This document shows, one piece after another, positions 13,248-21,140 of a DNA stretch of 21,962 nucleotides. Location of the stretch: assembly GCA_964600045.1 (NCBI GenBank), contig CAZRHS010000027.1, positions 1 through 21,962 of the forward strand. The letters run 5' to 3'. Position 1 is the first letter of the stretch, and each line of letters begins with the position of its first letter. Both the position numbers and the translations under genes were made by a program. This DNA is from Phil1 sp964600045. GTDB lineage: Bacteria; Bacillota; Clostridia; Christensenellales; CAG-138. The notes below the pieces were generated by a model that ran no database searches, had not been told where the DNA came from, and saw only the letters and a list, made by a program, of their open reading frames with translations.

Positions 13248-14575
13248 GCTTGCGCCTTTTTGCCAAGCCCCCACTTTTTAAGCTGAACGCTATAAAGTAT
13301 AAAGCCTACCGCGCCGGATACGTATTCCGCTATCGGGAAAGCGAACCAGGTATAGTTAAGCCCTATAAGCGAAAGCAGCCAAAAGCTTGGCAAAAGCACG
13401 AATATCTGCCGCGTGAGCGAGAGAAGCACGCTCTTTAGCCCATCGCCTATCGCCTGAAAGAACACGGGCGTCATAAGCGAGAACACCGCCCCCGCGAAGC
13501 TTGTGCCTATTATGGGGAACGCCGTAAGGCCGATTTTCAGCACGTCCTCCGAATTTGAGAAAATGCGGAGCAGCGGCCCCGGCAGGAATATGAAGCACAC
13601 CATGCCAAGCACCATAAACGCGAGCGATATAAGCATTGAATCCTGCATCGTCTCCCTGCAGCGCAGGTAGTTTGAACGGGTGTAGTTAAAGCTGAGCACG
13701 GGCACTATGCACGTTTGCAGCCCGAGCAGCGGAATGAAAAAGAAGCTCTGCGCCTTGTAATAAAGCCCCAGCACCGTAACGGCGGAATCCGAAAAGCCCG
13801 CCAGTATCATATTAAGCGCCGCAATATAAACAGTATAAAGGGACTGCATCAGTATGGAAGAATATCCGTAGTGATATATTTGCTTTGCGTATTTTATTAT
13901 TCCGCTTGCCTTTGGCGGGCGGCGGAAGCCGCGAAGGCCGGTTATAACGGCGGCCACTATCTGCCCGGCAACCGTTGCGTAAGCCGCACCGGCAACGCCC
14001 AATTCGGGCGCGGGGCCGAGGCCGAATATAAATATAGGGTCGAGCACAACGTTTGTAAGCGCGCCCGCTACCTGCGCGAACATGGGCAGGCGCATATTGC
14101 CGCGGGACTGATGTACCTTTGTCCAGTTTGCCTCAAGAAAGCTTGCAAGGCTGCCTATGCAGACAATTCTTCCGTATGTAACCGCCTGCTCTATCGCGCC
14201 AGGCTCCGTGGCGGATGTTTTAACGTATGGCTCCATAAAAATCGGGGTCATAGCCGCCAATATTGCCCAGGTAATAATTTCAAGCACCATGCCCGTGCCG
14301 GCGGTGCGGTTGGCGGCATCTTCGTCGCCCTCGGCGTATTTCTTGGCCATGAGTGTGTTCACGCCAACGCCTGTGCCCACCGCAAGCGCGATTATGATAA
14401 GCTGAATCGGGTATATAACGCTTACCGCCGTAAGCGCGTCCGCCGAATACCGCCCCACGAAAAAGCTGTCCACTATATTGTAAAGCGCCTGTATAAGCTG
14501 AGAAAGCATTACCGGCGGCGCTATTTTAAGCAGCACGCGGCTTATGCGCTCGCTGCCGAAAAAGTCGTTTTCCAT
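13244..14575 (-). CDS. MATE-family efflux transporter 1
   Basis: A 443-residue, about 12-helix exporter of the MATE family, which pumps drugs or metabolites out using Na+ or H+. The N-terminal block IAPPVMLSQLIQALYNIVDSF and the repeat around AGALTNVVLDPIFIFGLG are typical. I start at ATG complement 14573-14575 (MENDFFGSERIS), which has AAAGGGG eight bases before it. The longer frame to 14665 would begin upstream of the transcript. The promoter lies at 14625-14652 and a palindrome sits in the leader. Its stop shares bases with the stop of the convergent ATPase gene. The substrate cannot be told. Confidence 0.92.
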   Translation of the reverse strand: MENDFFGSERISRVLLKIAPPVMLSQLIQALYNIVDSFFVGRYSADALTAVSVIYPIQLIIIALAVGTGVGVNTLMAKKYAEGDEDAANRTAGTGMVLEIITWAILAAMTPIFMEPYVKTSATEPGAIEQAVTYGRIVCIGSLASFLEANWTKVHQSRGNMRLPMFAQVAGALTNVVLDPIFIFGLGPAPELGVAGAAYATVAGQIVAAVITGLRGFRRPPKASGIIKYAKQIYHYGYSSILMQSLYTVYIAALNMILAGFSDSAVTVLGLYYKAQSFFFIPLLGLQTCIVPVLSFNYTRSNYLRCRETMQDSMLISLAFMVLGMVCFIFLPGPLLRIFSNSEDVLKIGLTAFPIIGTSFAGAVFSLMTPVFFQAIGDGLKSVLLSLTRQIFVLLPSFWLLSLIGLNYTWFAFPIAEYVSGAVGFILYSVQLKKWGLGKKAQA

Positions 14576-14602
14576 TGCCGTTTCCCCTTTAATAAGTCGG
14601 GA

Positions 14603-14614
14603 TGCCCATGGGCA
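14603..14614. promoter_or_regulatory. Palindrome in the MATE 1 leader, possible operator
   Basis: TGCCCATGGGCA is a perfect 12-base palindrome, flanked by GG and CC two steps out. It lies between the -10 box and the ribosome site of the MATE gene, where a repressor could block transcription, or where the RNA could fold upstream of the start. Confidence 0.45.
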
Positions 14615-14624
14615 CCCTGTTGGG

Positions 14625-14652
14625 ATTATATGCAAAAGCCGCGCAAAGTCAA
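14625..14652 (-). promoter_or_regulatory. Promoter of MATE transporter 1
   Basis: On the minus strand TTGACT (complement 14647-14652), 16 bases, perfect TATAAT (complement 14625-14630). This is one of the best promoter matches in the window. Confidence 0.75.
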
Positions 14653-14685
14653 TAGATAGGGGCAAACGTTCAAAAAATATAATAT

Positions 14686-14714
14686 TTGTCTGTACAAACA
14701 GGTAATGATATGTT
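14686..14714 (+). promoter_or_regulatory. Possible promoter of the 73-residue secreted/membrane protein
   Basis: TTGTCT (14686-14691), 17 bases, TATGTT (14709-14714) with an extended TGA before it. The match is moderate and the leader would be about 95 bases. The region is AT-rich and other -10-like boxes exist (for example 14678-14683). Confidence 0.3.
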
Positions 14715-14814
14715 AAGATGCGTATAGATAATATTTAATTCAATGATAAACTGCCGGGGAATTGGTAAACGCAGAAACATTTGAATAATAACCGCAATGC
14801 GAAAGGAGAACAGT

Positions 14815-15036
14815 ATGAAAAAATTGGCTAAGTATATTTGTATAACGGTTTCGTTGATAATGCTTGTTACGCTTGTTTGTGTTCCCGCTTTCGCGGACGG
14901 CGGGAACAACAAGGCATATTCAAACGAGGAAACGCCCTATATAGCGGCACTGCTCATCCTGCTTTCAATGGCGCTGCTGGTGCTGGTTGTGGGCAGGGAT
15001 TTTGCCAATTATAAAAAGCGCGATAAGCGCAGCTGA
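14815..15036 (+). CDS. Small secreted or membrane-anchored protein, unknown function
   Basis: A 73-residue protein not recognised as a named family. It starts with a clear signal peptide (MKKLAKYICITVSLIML to a likely cut after VPAFA, about residue 27). Then come a short polar outside stretch (DGGNNKAYSNEETP), one membrane helix (YIAALLILLSMALLVLVVG, about 41-59) and a basic inner end (KKRDKRS). It would therefore sit in the membrane with about 14 residues outside. The ATG at 14815 has AAAGGAGA (14802-14809) before it; an in-frame ATG at 14797 has no ribosome site. It has its own terminator (15052-15077) and lies between two MATE genes, which may mean nothing functionally. Confidence 0.75.
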   Translation: MKKLAKYICITVSLIMLVTLVCVPAFADGGNNKAYSNEETPYIAALLILLSMALLVLVVGRDFANYKKRDKRS

Positions 15037-15051
15037 ATCTTAACGGCTATG

Positions 15052-15077
15052 AAAAAGCGGCTCGCTGCCGCTTTTTT
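15052..15077 (+). terminator. Terminator after the 73-residue protein gene
   Basis: GCGGC (15057-15061), loop TCGCT, GCCGC (15067-15071), with A5 before and T6 after. It would work on both strands. Confidence 0.85.
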
Positions 15078-15133
15078 GCGTTTATACGCATCATTGATAT
15101 TATTCTGTTTATTCTTCCTTTTTCGCACCGCTT

Positions 15134-15142
15134 TGGTATAAT
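15134..15142 (+). promoter_or_regulatory. Extended -10 promoter of MATE transporter 2
   Basis: TGG then perfect TATAAT (15137-15142). No good -35 box is seen at 17 bases. Transcription would start near 15149, giving a leader of about 90 bases. Confidence 0.6.
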
Positions 15143-15159
15143 ATAAAGATAGACTTTGC

Positions 15160-15228
15160 CGGCGCAATTTGTCGCACCATGCAGCGGTTTATTGTGCCGT
15201 AATGGCTTTTTTGCGGGTTTTTGCCCGC
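15160..15228 (+). promoter_or_regulatory. Structured leader of MATE transporter 2
   Basis: CGGCGCAAT (15160-15168) pairs with ATTGTGCCG (15191-15199, one G-U). A T6 run (15207-15212) follows, then a second hairpin, GCGGG with CCCGC (15213-15217, 15224-15228), ending two bases before AGGAGG. This could be an attenuator or translation switch. I do not recognise a known riboswitch class. Confidence 0.4.
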
Positions 15229-15239
15229 TTAGGAGGAAC

Positions 15240-16637
15240 ATGAAAGCTAATAATAAAAACTACGAAATGGACATGACCACGGGCCCGCTTTTCAGGATGC
15301 TGCTAACGTATTCTTTGCCTGTTATAGCCACGGGCGTTCTGCAGTGCCTGTATAACGCGGCGGACATGGTTGTGGCCGGAAACTTTGCCGGCAGCCAGGC
15401 GCTGGCGGCGGTTGGCTCAACGGGCTCGCTTGTAAACCTGGTTGTGGCGCTCTTTATAGGCATAAGCCTTGGCGTAAACGTTACAGTCGCGCGCTATTTC
15501 GGCGCAAAGGATTACGATGCCGTATCGGATACCGTGCATACTGCCATGCTGTTCGGCCTTCTTTCGGGCATACTTCTTGGCATATTCGGCTTCTTTATGG
15601 CCCGCCCGCTGCTTGAGCTTATGGATAGCCCCGAGGACGTTATAGACCTTGCCACGCAGTATCTTGAAATATACTTTGCCGGCCTTCCCGCCCTTATGGT
15701 ATATAACTACGGCGCGGGTATTCTGCGCGCGGTGGGCGATACGAGGCGTCCTCTTTATTATCTTATAATATCGGGCATGCTGAACGTTGTATTGAACCTT
15801 GTAACGGTAATAGTGTTCCATATGGGCGTTGCGGGCGTTGCCTACGCTACCATAGCGAGCGAGCTTCTTTCCGCCGTGCTTGTCGTGAACTGCCTTATGC
15901 ATACCCCCGGCAGCGTGCATTTTTATCCTTCCAAGATGAAGATACATTGGCATAAGCTTGGCGAGATGGTAAAAATAGGCCTTCCCGCGGGAATACAGAG
16001 CGCGCTGTTCTCCGTTTCAAACGTGCTTATACAGTCCTCCGTAAACTCCTTCGGTTCTCAGGTAATGGCGGGCTGCTCCGCGGCGGCGAATATAGAGGGC
16101 TTTGTTTACATTGCGATAAACAGCTTCTCCCAGGCAACCGTAACGTTCACCAGCCAGAACGTGGGCGCAAAGAAATACGACCGCATCGCGCCCATTTGCC
16201 TTTATTGCAACATATTGGTAACAATAGCCTGGTTTGTAACGGGCGTAATAGCGGTTGTGTTCCGCAGGCAGCTGCTCGGGCTTTATAACAGCGATCCGGA
16301 GGTTATATCATACGGCTGCGAAAGGCTTATAACGGTAGTTGCCCTGTATGTAATCTGCGGAAATATGGAAGTGTTCACCGGCTCATTGAGGGGCATGGGC
16401 AAGTCCCTTTCGCCTATGATAGTGTGCCTTTTCGGCGCTTGCATACTTAGGGTTATATGGATATCAATCGTGTTCCAAAAGTACCATACGCTGTTCAGCA
16501 TATTCGTGTCCTACCCCATAAGCTGGGCCGTAACAACGCTGGTGCTCATAGGAATGTACATTTATACAAAGCACAAGCTGCTTAAAACCGCGGCGGCCGA
16601 GGCGGAAACAGAAACCCCCGAGCTTACCGCCGAGTAA
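15240..16637 (+). CDS. MATE-family efflux transporter 2
   Basis: A 465-residue, about 12-helix MATE exporter. The opening MDMTTGPLFRMLLTYSLPVI and the block LQCLYNAADMVVAGNFAG are typical of Clostridia MATE proteins, and the second half repeats the pattern (IGLPAGIQSALFSVSNVLIQ). It is not a close copy of MATE 1, so it is not a recent tandem duplicate. The ATG at 15240 is only three bases after AGGAGG, a tight spacing; the later in-frame Met codons have no ribosome site. A structured leader precedes it (15160-15228) and a bidirectional terminator follows. Isoleucine is mostly ATA, which is the norm for this region. The substrate is unknown. Confidence 0.93.
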   Translation: MKANNKNYEMDMTTGPLFRMLLTYSLPVIATGVLQCLYNAADMVVAGNFAGSQALAAVGSTGSLVNLVVALFIGISLGVNVTVARYFGAKDYDAVSDTVHTAMLFGLLSGILLGIFGFFMARPLLELMDSPEDVIDLATQYLEIYFAGLPALMVYNYGAGILRAVGDTRRPLYYLIISGMLNVVLNLVTVIVFHMGVAGVAYATIASELLSAVLVVNCLMHTPGSVHFYPSKMKIHWHKLGEMVKIGLPAGIQSALFSVSNVLIQSSVNSFGSQVMAGCSAAANIEGFVYIAINSFSQATVTFTSQNVGAKKYDRIAPICLYCNILVTIAWFVTGVIAVVFRRQLLGLYNSDPEVISYGCERLITVVALYVICGNMEVFTGSLRGMGKSLSPMIVCLFGACILRVIWISIVFQKYHTLFSIFVSYPISWAVTTLVLIGMYIYTKHKLLKTAAAEAETETPELTAE

Positions 16638-16657
16638 ACAAAAACGCAAACAAAAAA

Positions 16658-16683
16658 CCGCTGTCATGCGACGGCGGTTTTTT
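16658..16683. terminator. Bidirectional terminator between MATE 2 and the envelope operon
   Basis: CCGCTGTC (16658-16665), loop ATGC, GACGGCGG (16670-16677, one wobble), with six A before and six T after. It ends both convergent units; the DHHW gene stops at 16687. Confidence 0.9.
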
Positions 16684-16686
16684 AAT

Positions 16687-18048
16687 TCACCCCAAATACA
16701 CTCCTTCCACATCCCCCTCTACCCCTTCGGGCAGAGTGAGCGTATACCCCGACGCGGTTTCCCACGATTCGGGGGAGGAGAAAGTGTCGTTTACGGGGAA
16801 GGCCTCGTATACTCTTTCACTTCCGTCGGCGCAGGCCACCTTAACATAAATGCGCTCGGTGGTGGGGCAGGCGTTTATGCCGCCGTAAAGCTGAGTAAGG
16901 CCGGACTTTGTCTGCTTGTCCGCCGTAAATTCGCATTCCTTGGCGTTGTCGGGAAGGACTTTCTCAATCGCCTGCATAAGCGGCGCGGAAGTGAGAAGAT
17001 TCGGTATGTTCCTTTCAACAAGCTCTATCATTATTAAATTGTAGCTTTCGTCATTAAGCTCCAAGTTATACGGAAACTCCTGCGAATATACCGCCCTGCC
17101 CAGGTTTGCCGAAAGCAGCGGTATAAGCGCCTCGCCGAACGAATCGCGGTAGAGAAGCAGGGATTTTTCGCCGTTCCTTTCGCTTGTTGTGCCGAATGTC
17201 ATGTCCCGCTCAACGCGCGCGCCCTCATCAAGCGTGTATTCATCGTCTATGCCATATTCGGGGTAGGGGAGGGAGGATTCCTCAGCCGGCAGAACAAAGT
17301 TGTGCAGGTCACCGTAGTAGCCCGTTTCGTCGTGCGGAACAAGGCTTGCGTATGTTTCGTAGCTGTCGCCCTCGGTTATAAGCTCCATTATGGCATTGTA
17401 CGCTATAAGCGCGCCGCGCTGGTTCCAGTGCGTATCCTGCTGATAATAAAGAAGTCCGTCGTCCTTATGCGAGTTAAGCAGGGAGGCGAAATCAAGCGTC
17501 TTTACGCCCTGCTCCTCAAGCGCGGCATATAGCCTTTCGCGGTTGGTGGCGGCATTTGTGCGCTTTATGCGCTCCGGCATATACTCAGGATAAATCGTAT
17601 TCTTGTTCGGCGCGGAGGAGAATACAAAGTCCGCACCTATGCTTTCGGCGTATTCACTTATAAGCCTTATAACGCTTGCGGCGCGAAGAATGTCAGCATC
17701 GCTCATGGTATCAAGGCCTGTATAATCATTAAGCGTTTCGCTGTAAAACAAAAATCCGTCCTTGCCGGCTATAACCTTTTCATTAAGAGTATCGTTAAAA
17801 AGTGCCAGCGTTGTCGCGTGGAACGCCGTTACAAGCTCCTCCCTTAAGCCGAAATGATCCTGCCAGTAATCGTCAAAGTCCGAAGGGAAATCAAGATTCA
17901 GCCCGTCGCGGTCTATAAGCTCAGGCTCTCTCGCGAGCGGCCTGTTTTCGCGGTTAACGGCCGTGTAGCCCAATATATTCGCGGCTATGGGAACAAGGCA
18001 GACTATGAGCACAAGCGATATAAAAGAAATCAGAAAACCTTTTTTCAC
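16687..18048 (-). CDS. DHHW/AlgX-like SGNH-type acetylation protein
   Basis: A 453-residue extracytoplasmic protein anchored by one N-terminal helix (about 5-25). It matches the DHHW family, related to AlgJ/AlgX, which works with an MBOAT protein to O-acetylate secreted polymers. Residues expected for the SGNH-like triad are D205 and H207 in QQDTHWNQRG and S303 in YRDSFGE. The Asp/His-to-Ser distance (about 96) resembles AlgX. The motif reads DTHW rather than DHHW. I start at GTG complement 18046-18048, ten bases after AGGAGG. The GTG at 18057 abuts the ribosome site and cannot use it. That ribosome site overlaps the MBOAT stop, so the two are coupled. Last gene of the five-gene operon. The acceptor polymer is unknown. 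Confidence 0.85.
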   Translation of the reverse strand: MKKGFLISFISLVLIVCLVPIAANILGYTAVNRENRPLAREPELIDRDGLNLDFPSDFDDYWQDHFGLREELVTAFHATTLALFNDTLNEKVIAGKDGFLFYSETLNDYTGLDTMSDADILRAASVIRLISEYAESIGADFVFSSAPNKNTIYPEYMPERIKRTNAATNRERLYAALEEQGVKTLDFASLLNSHKDDGLLYYQQDTHWNQRGALIAYNAIMELITEGDSYETYASLVPHDETGYYGDLHNFVLPAEESSLPYPEYGIDDEYTLDEGARVERDMTFGTTSERNGEKSLLLYRDSFGEALIPLLSANLGRAVYSQEFPYNLELNDESYNLIMIELVERNIPNLLTSAPLMQAIEKVLPDNAKECEFTADKQTKSGLTQLYGGINACPTTERIYVKVACADGSERVYEAFPVNDTFSSPESWETASGYTLTLPEGVEGDVEGVYLG

Positions 18049-18063
18049 GTAGCTCACACCTCC

Positions 18064-19464
18064 TCAGAACCTGAAATAAATAAACGGATTATAGCTTGCC
18101 GTTGAAAGACAGGCTATGCAAGCGATAAGCAGCGCGAACGCGGCGAAATACACGGCATAATTAAGCCAAGGTCGATATATCGTATATCGACTTGCTATGC
18201 GGTTTGCGTAAGGCATGCAGGCAAAAACGGAAGCTATCAGCGCGACTGCGCAAAGCGGCGTTAAAAGCAACGAAAGTTGAGCCGTAAGGGCGGCGGAGAA
18301 TGTAAATCCAGAAAACATTTTTGATATAATCAGCCAAGCCCCGCCAAGAGTGTCCGCGCGGAAAACCACAAAGCCCACCGTTACTGCTATAAGCGTATAT
18401 ATGTGCCTTAACGCCTTTGGCCAGCGGTTCGGCTTAACTATGCCGTAGCTTTCAAGCATTAAAAACGCCCCGTGGTAAAGCCCCCACACGGCAAAGTTCC
18501 AGCTTGCCCCGTGCCAAAGACCTGTGAGCAGAAAAACTATAAGCTTATTAACCCCCGTGCGCAGTTTGCCCTTTCGGTTGCCGCCAAGGGGGATATAAAC
18601 ATATTCCTTAAACCATGTTGAAAGAGAGATGTGCCATTTGCGCCAGAAGTCCTGCATTGAGTCGGCGCAGTAGGGATACATAAAGTTTTCGCGGAATGTG
18701 AAGCCGAAGGCGCGGCCTAAGCCTATCGCCATGTCGCTGTATCCGGAAAAGTCAAAATAAATCTGCATAAGGTAGCATATCGCCCCAAGCCAGGCTATGG
18801 GCGCGTTTATGCTTGCCTCTTCAAGCGCGAATACCTTGTCCGCGGTATAGGCGAGCGTGTTCGCTATAAGCACCTTTTTGCCAAGGCCAAAGCAGAATCG
18901 CCTGAGCCCCAGCGCCATGTCCTCGGTTGTAACTGTGCGGTCCTTTATCTGCGCCGCAACGTCGCTGTATCTTACTATCGGGCCGGCTATAAGCTGCGGG
19001 AAAAGCGAAATATAAAGGAGCACGTCAGCGTAGCTTGACGCGGCTTCAGCGTCCCCACGCTTAACGTCAAGCACGTAGCTTATGGCCTGAAACGTGAAAA
19101 ACGATATGCCGACAGGCAACGCTATCTCCGGTACGGGAATATTAAGCCCCGTGACGGAATTAAAACTTTCGGCCAAAAAGCCTGTATATTTGAAAACAAC
19201 AAGCGTGCCTATGCCCCATACAACGGCCACGGCGGAGCAAAGATTGCTGTTCTTGCCCCGGGCAATGCCGCGCGCGCAAAGGTGGCAAACCAGCGTTGTA
19301 AACGCCATCAGCAGCACATATACCGGTTCTCCCCAGGCGTAGAACAGAAGCGAAAACACGAGAAGAACCGCGTTGCTCCATTTTACGCTGCGCCTTGTTA
19401 AAAGGCATATAAGGAACACCGCGGGGAAGAACAGAAATATAAATGTGGGCGAGCTGAATACCAT
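18064..19464 (-). CDS. MBOAT-family O-acyltransferase (AlgI/DltB-like)
   Basis: A 466-residue polytopic membrane enzyme of the MBOAT family, which hands an acyl (usually acetyl) group across the membrane. It begins MVFSSPTFIFLFFP, as AlgI-like proteins do. It holds FDFSGYSDMAIGLGRAFG (237-254), FWRKWHISLSTWFKEYVYIP (273-292) and LTGLWHGASWNF (313-324), with the presumed catalytic His 318 and the further conserved His 278. The DHHW protein gene follows at once, the standard pair for polysaccharide O-acetylation. The ATG has no visible ribosome site and lies 10 bases after the stop of the lipoprotein gene, so it probably depends on coupled translation. DltB (teichoic acid D-alanylation) is less likely, as no dltA/C/D is present. 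Confidence 0.92.
   Translation of the reverse strand: MVFSSPTFIFLFFPAVFLICLLTRRSVKWSNAVLLVFSLLFYAWGEPVYVLLMAFTTLVCHLCARGIARGKNSNLCSAVAVVWGIGTLVVFKYTGFLAESFNSVTGLNIPVPEIALPVGISFFTFQAISYVLDVKRGDAEAASSYADVLLYISLFPQLIAGPIVRYSDVAAQIKDRTVTTEDMALGLRRFCFGLGKKVLIANTLAYTADKVFALEEASINAPIAWLGAICYLMQIYFDFSGYSDMAIGLGRAFGFTFRENFMYPYCADSMQDFWRKWHISLSTWFKEYVYIPLGGNRKGKLRTGVNKLIVFLLTGLWHGASWNFAVWGLYHGAFLMLESYGIVKPNRWPKALRHIYTLIAVTVGFVVFRADTLGGAWLIISKMFSGFTFSAALTAQLSLLLTPLCAVALIASVFACMPYANRIASRYTIYRPWLNYAVYFAAFALLIACIACLSTASYNPFIYFRF
18171..18191. repeat. Perfect inverted repeat inside the MBOAT gene
   Basis: GTCGATATA and TATATCGAC are exact reverse complements around TCG, a 9-bp stem with a three-base centre. 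It lies about 110 bases before the MBOAT stop and encodes part of the loop SRYTIYRP. It is the longest uninterrupted arm seen in coding sequence here. Confidence 0.6.
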
Positions 19465-19474
19465 GGGCTATTTA

Positions 19475-20017
19475 TCAATAGCTGGGGGAATAAATGAATA
19501 TACGGGTTACGGTGTCGCCCGTGTACTCAAACTGTATGCGCTCGGAGTGAATGTCCGTTTCGTCGCCGGATATTGAATAGGTAAGGTAGCCGTCGTCAAA
19601 CCAACCCTCGCCGTAAAGTTCCTTTACGCTGTCCGTGCTGTCGCCAACCTTGGCGCCGCGAAGGGTTGTGTATTTGTCGCTTGTAAGGGTTATAACCTCT
19701 ATAACATCCTCTCCGTCAACGGGTACGGTGCCGACCGATATGCCGTCGTAGGTGAATGTTTTGTCCTTGCCGTCGTAAACGCAGCTTACCATTTCGCTGT
19801 ATTCATAGTCGCTGCCGAGGGCCTCTATAAGGGCGGAGGAATCCTCGCGCAGATAATACGTTTTGCCGCTTATCTCTATGCCAAGATCCTTGTCGCTGAA
19901 TGCTCCGGTAATCGCCGCGCTGTTGCTTGCGCAGGCCGCCATTATAAGGCAAAGCACTATGGCCGCAGCCATAATGTAGCTGCGGTTAAGCTTCAGCTTT
20001 GTTTGTTTAAGCTTCAT
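19475..20017 (-). CDS. Small lipoprotein of unknown function
   Basis: A 180-residue secreted protein with a basic start (MKLKQTKLKLNRS), a hydrophobic segment and a lipobox-like LIMAAC with Cys 29, so it is probably lipid-anchored outside the membrane (Met at -3 is unusual). The rest is small beta-strand-rich domains. RGAKVGDSTDSVKELYG (120-136) resembles the GD-V-YG motif found in many Firmicutes lipoproteins and BamE-like folds, where it often mediates protein contacts. Its ATG overlaps the TGA of the M15 peptidase gene as ATGA, and the MBOAT gene follows 10 bases later, so it is an integral part of the operon. It may be an adaptor between peptidoglycan enzymes and the acylation pair, which is inference. 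Confidence 0.78.
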   Translation of the reverse strand: MKLKQTKLKLNRSYIMAAAIVLCLIMAACASNSAAITGAFSDKDLGIEISGKTYYLREDSSALIEALGSDYEYSEMVSCVYDGKDKTFTYDGISVGTVPVDGEDVIEVITLTSDKYTTLRGAKVGDSTDSVKELYGEGWFDDGYLTYSISGDETDIHSERIQFEYTGDTVTRIFIYSPSY

Positions 20018-21111
20018 TGGTTGTTATCCTCCTGCTTGGGCAGCATTGTAACGCTGCCTAAATCTATGTCGGTGGTCATGAACTTTTTCGAATCGGTGTC
20101 CGAAAAATGCCACCATTCGCTTTTTATGTAGTTAAAGCCGCAGTCGACCATAACCTCTGTAATGTAGTCCACGTTCGCGCGCGCCGTGTCGCTCCAGGTT
20201 GTGCAGGCGCGGGCGGATTCGTCCGTAAACGTGTGCATGGGGGTCGGGGCTTCTATTTCCTCGCCCGTAGCGTCTATTATAAGGGACATGTCTATCGCGC
20301 AGCCGCGGTTGTGGTTGCTGGCGGTTGTGCTGGGGTCCGCTATCCAGTGCTTGTTTTTAACTATCGCGAAAAGTATCTTTTGAACTCTCAATGGCCTGTA
20401 CGCATCGTATACCTTAAGCGTGTATCCGTCCGCCTTAAAGCGGTCGTAGGCCTTCATAAGCTTTGTAAGCGTATCCTTCTGCATAAGCGGCACGGCGCGG
20501 GTATAGAGCGGGGCGCCGGTTATGTTTCTTTCCGTGGCGAAAAGCTGCTCGTATACGGCATCCGGCAGATAAAGGCGCATGTCCACAAGCTCGTTTTTTA
20601 CCATAACGGGGGTAACGCCGTCGTCCTCATAAACGGGCTGACCCGTGGTGATGTCTATCTTCTGGGCGGTTTCTTTTTCAAGATAGGCGTAAAGCTGCAC
20701 ACTCTCCTCAACAAGATAGTCGCTGTAGCAATAAACTTCCTGCCCATCCTCAAGCCTAAGGTGAGTGAATTCGCCCTCCGTGCCGAGGAAAACGCCCTTG
20801 TCCTCGTAACCTATCTGGCAAACTATGTTGTCGTCGCTCGATTTGTCCGCGCTGCTGCGGCAGTTAAGCGTGTTCACGCGGGATTTGTAGTATACGGGCT
20901 CCGGCGTGGGCTCGGGAGTAGGCTCGGGCGTAGGATCCGGGGTAGGTGCTGTTGTGGGCTCCGCGGTTTCAGCCGCCGTTTCAACGGGAACTGTTTCATC
21001 GCTTACGGTGCAAGTGTTGCCGGTGCTTGCCGACATGTTGCACCCTGCAAAGCACAGCGCGGCGAAAAGACACGCCATCAGTGCCGCAATAGCCTTAACC
21101 GTTCGCTTCAT
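20014..21111 (-). CDS. VanX-like M15 D,D-peptidase lipoprotein with SH3-like domain
   Basis: A 365-residue lipid-anchored cell-wall enzyme. Order: signal peptide with lipobox FAGC (Cys 24), Thr/Pro/Glu stalk (about 40-72), an SH3-like domain (about 74-135, with RVNTLNCRSSAD) and a VanX-type zinc peptidase (about 150-360). Zinc ligands H267 and D274 sit in SNHNRGCAIDMS, H335 and catalytic E332 in SEWWHF, and R239 in YDAYRP matches the VanX arginine. VanX cuts D-Ala-D-Ala. This protein faces outside, so it may trim D-Ala from stem peptides (D,D-carboxypeptidase) or act as a secreted dipeptidase. AAGGAGG precedes the ATG by eight bases. It lies 29 bases after the L,D-transpeptidase, which uses the tetrapeptides such trimming makes. 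No vanH/vanA genes are present. Confidence 0.9.
   Translation of the reverse strand: MKRTVKAIAALMACLFAALCFAGCNMSASTGNTCTVSDETVPVETAAETAEPTTAPTPDPTPEPTPEPTPEPVYYKSRVNTLNCRSSADKSSDDNIVCQIGYEDKGVFLGTEGEFTHLRLEDGQEVYCYSDYLVEESVQLYAYLEKETAQKIDITTGQPVYEDDGVTPVMVKNELVDMRLYLPDAVYEQLFATERNITGAPLYTRAVPLMQKDTLTKLMKAYDRFKADGYTLKVYDAYRPLRVQKILFAIVKNKHWIADPSTTASNHNRGCAIDMSLIIDATGEEIEAPTPMHTFTDESARACTTWSDTARANVDYITEVMVDCGFNYIKSEWWHFSDTDSKKFMTTDIDLGSVTMLPKQEDNNQ
20896..20946 (-). repeat. PTPEP stalk repeat of the M15 peptidase
   Basis: Tandem units of Pro-Thr-Pro-Glu or Asp (residues 56-72) in the linker between lipobox and SH3-like domain. The DNA repeats roughly every 12 bases. A similar stalk is in the neighbouring L,D-transpeptidase (21660-21725). 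Confidence 0.8.
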
Positions 21112-21140
21112 TGCGCGTCCTCCTTCGCTTTGGGTATTTG

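Noticed and set aside
13715..14659. 314-residue plus-strand ORF opposite MATE 1
   Set aside because: Shadow of a real transporter; basic, Tyr/Cys-rich product without motifs.
18049..18057. GTG at 18057 as DHHW gene start
   Set aside because: It touches the AGGAGGT site with no spacing; the GTG nine bases later fits.
20014..21111. Vancomycin-resistance vanX
   Set aside because: There are no vanH, vanA or vanRS genes. The protein is a secreted lipoprotein with stalk and SH3-like domain, unlike cytoplasmic VanX.
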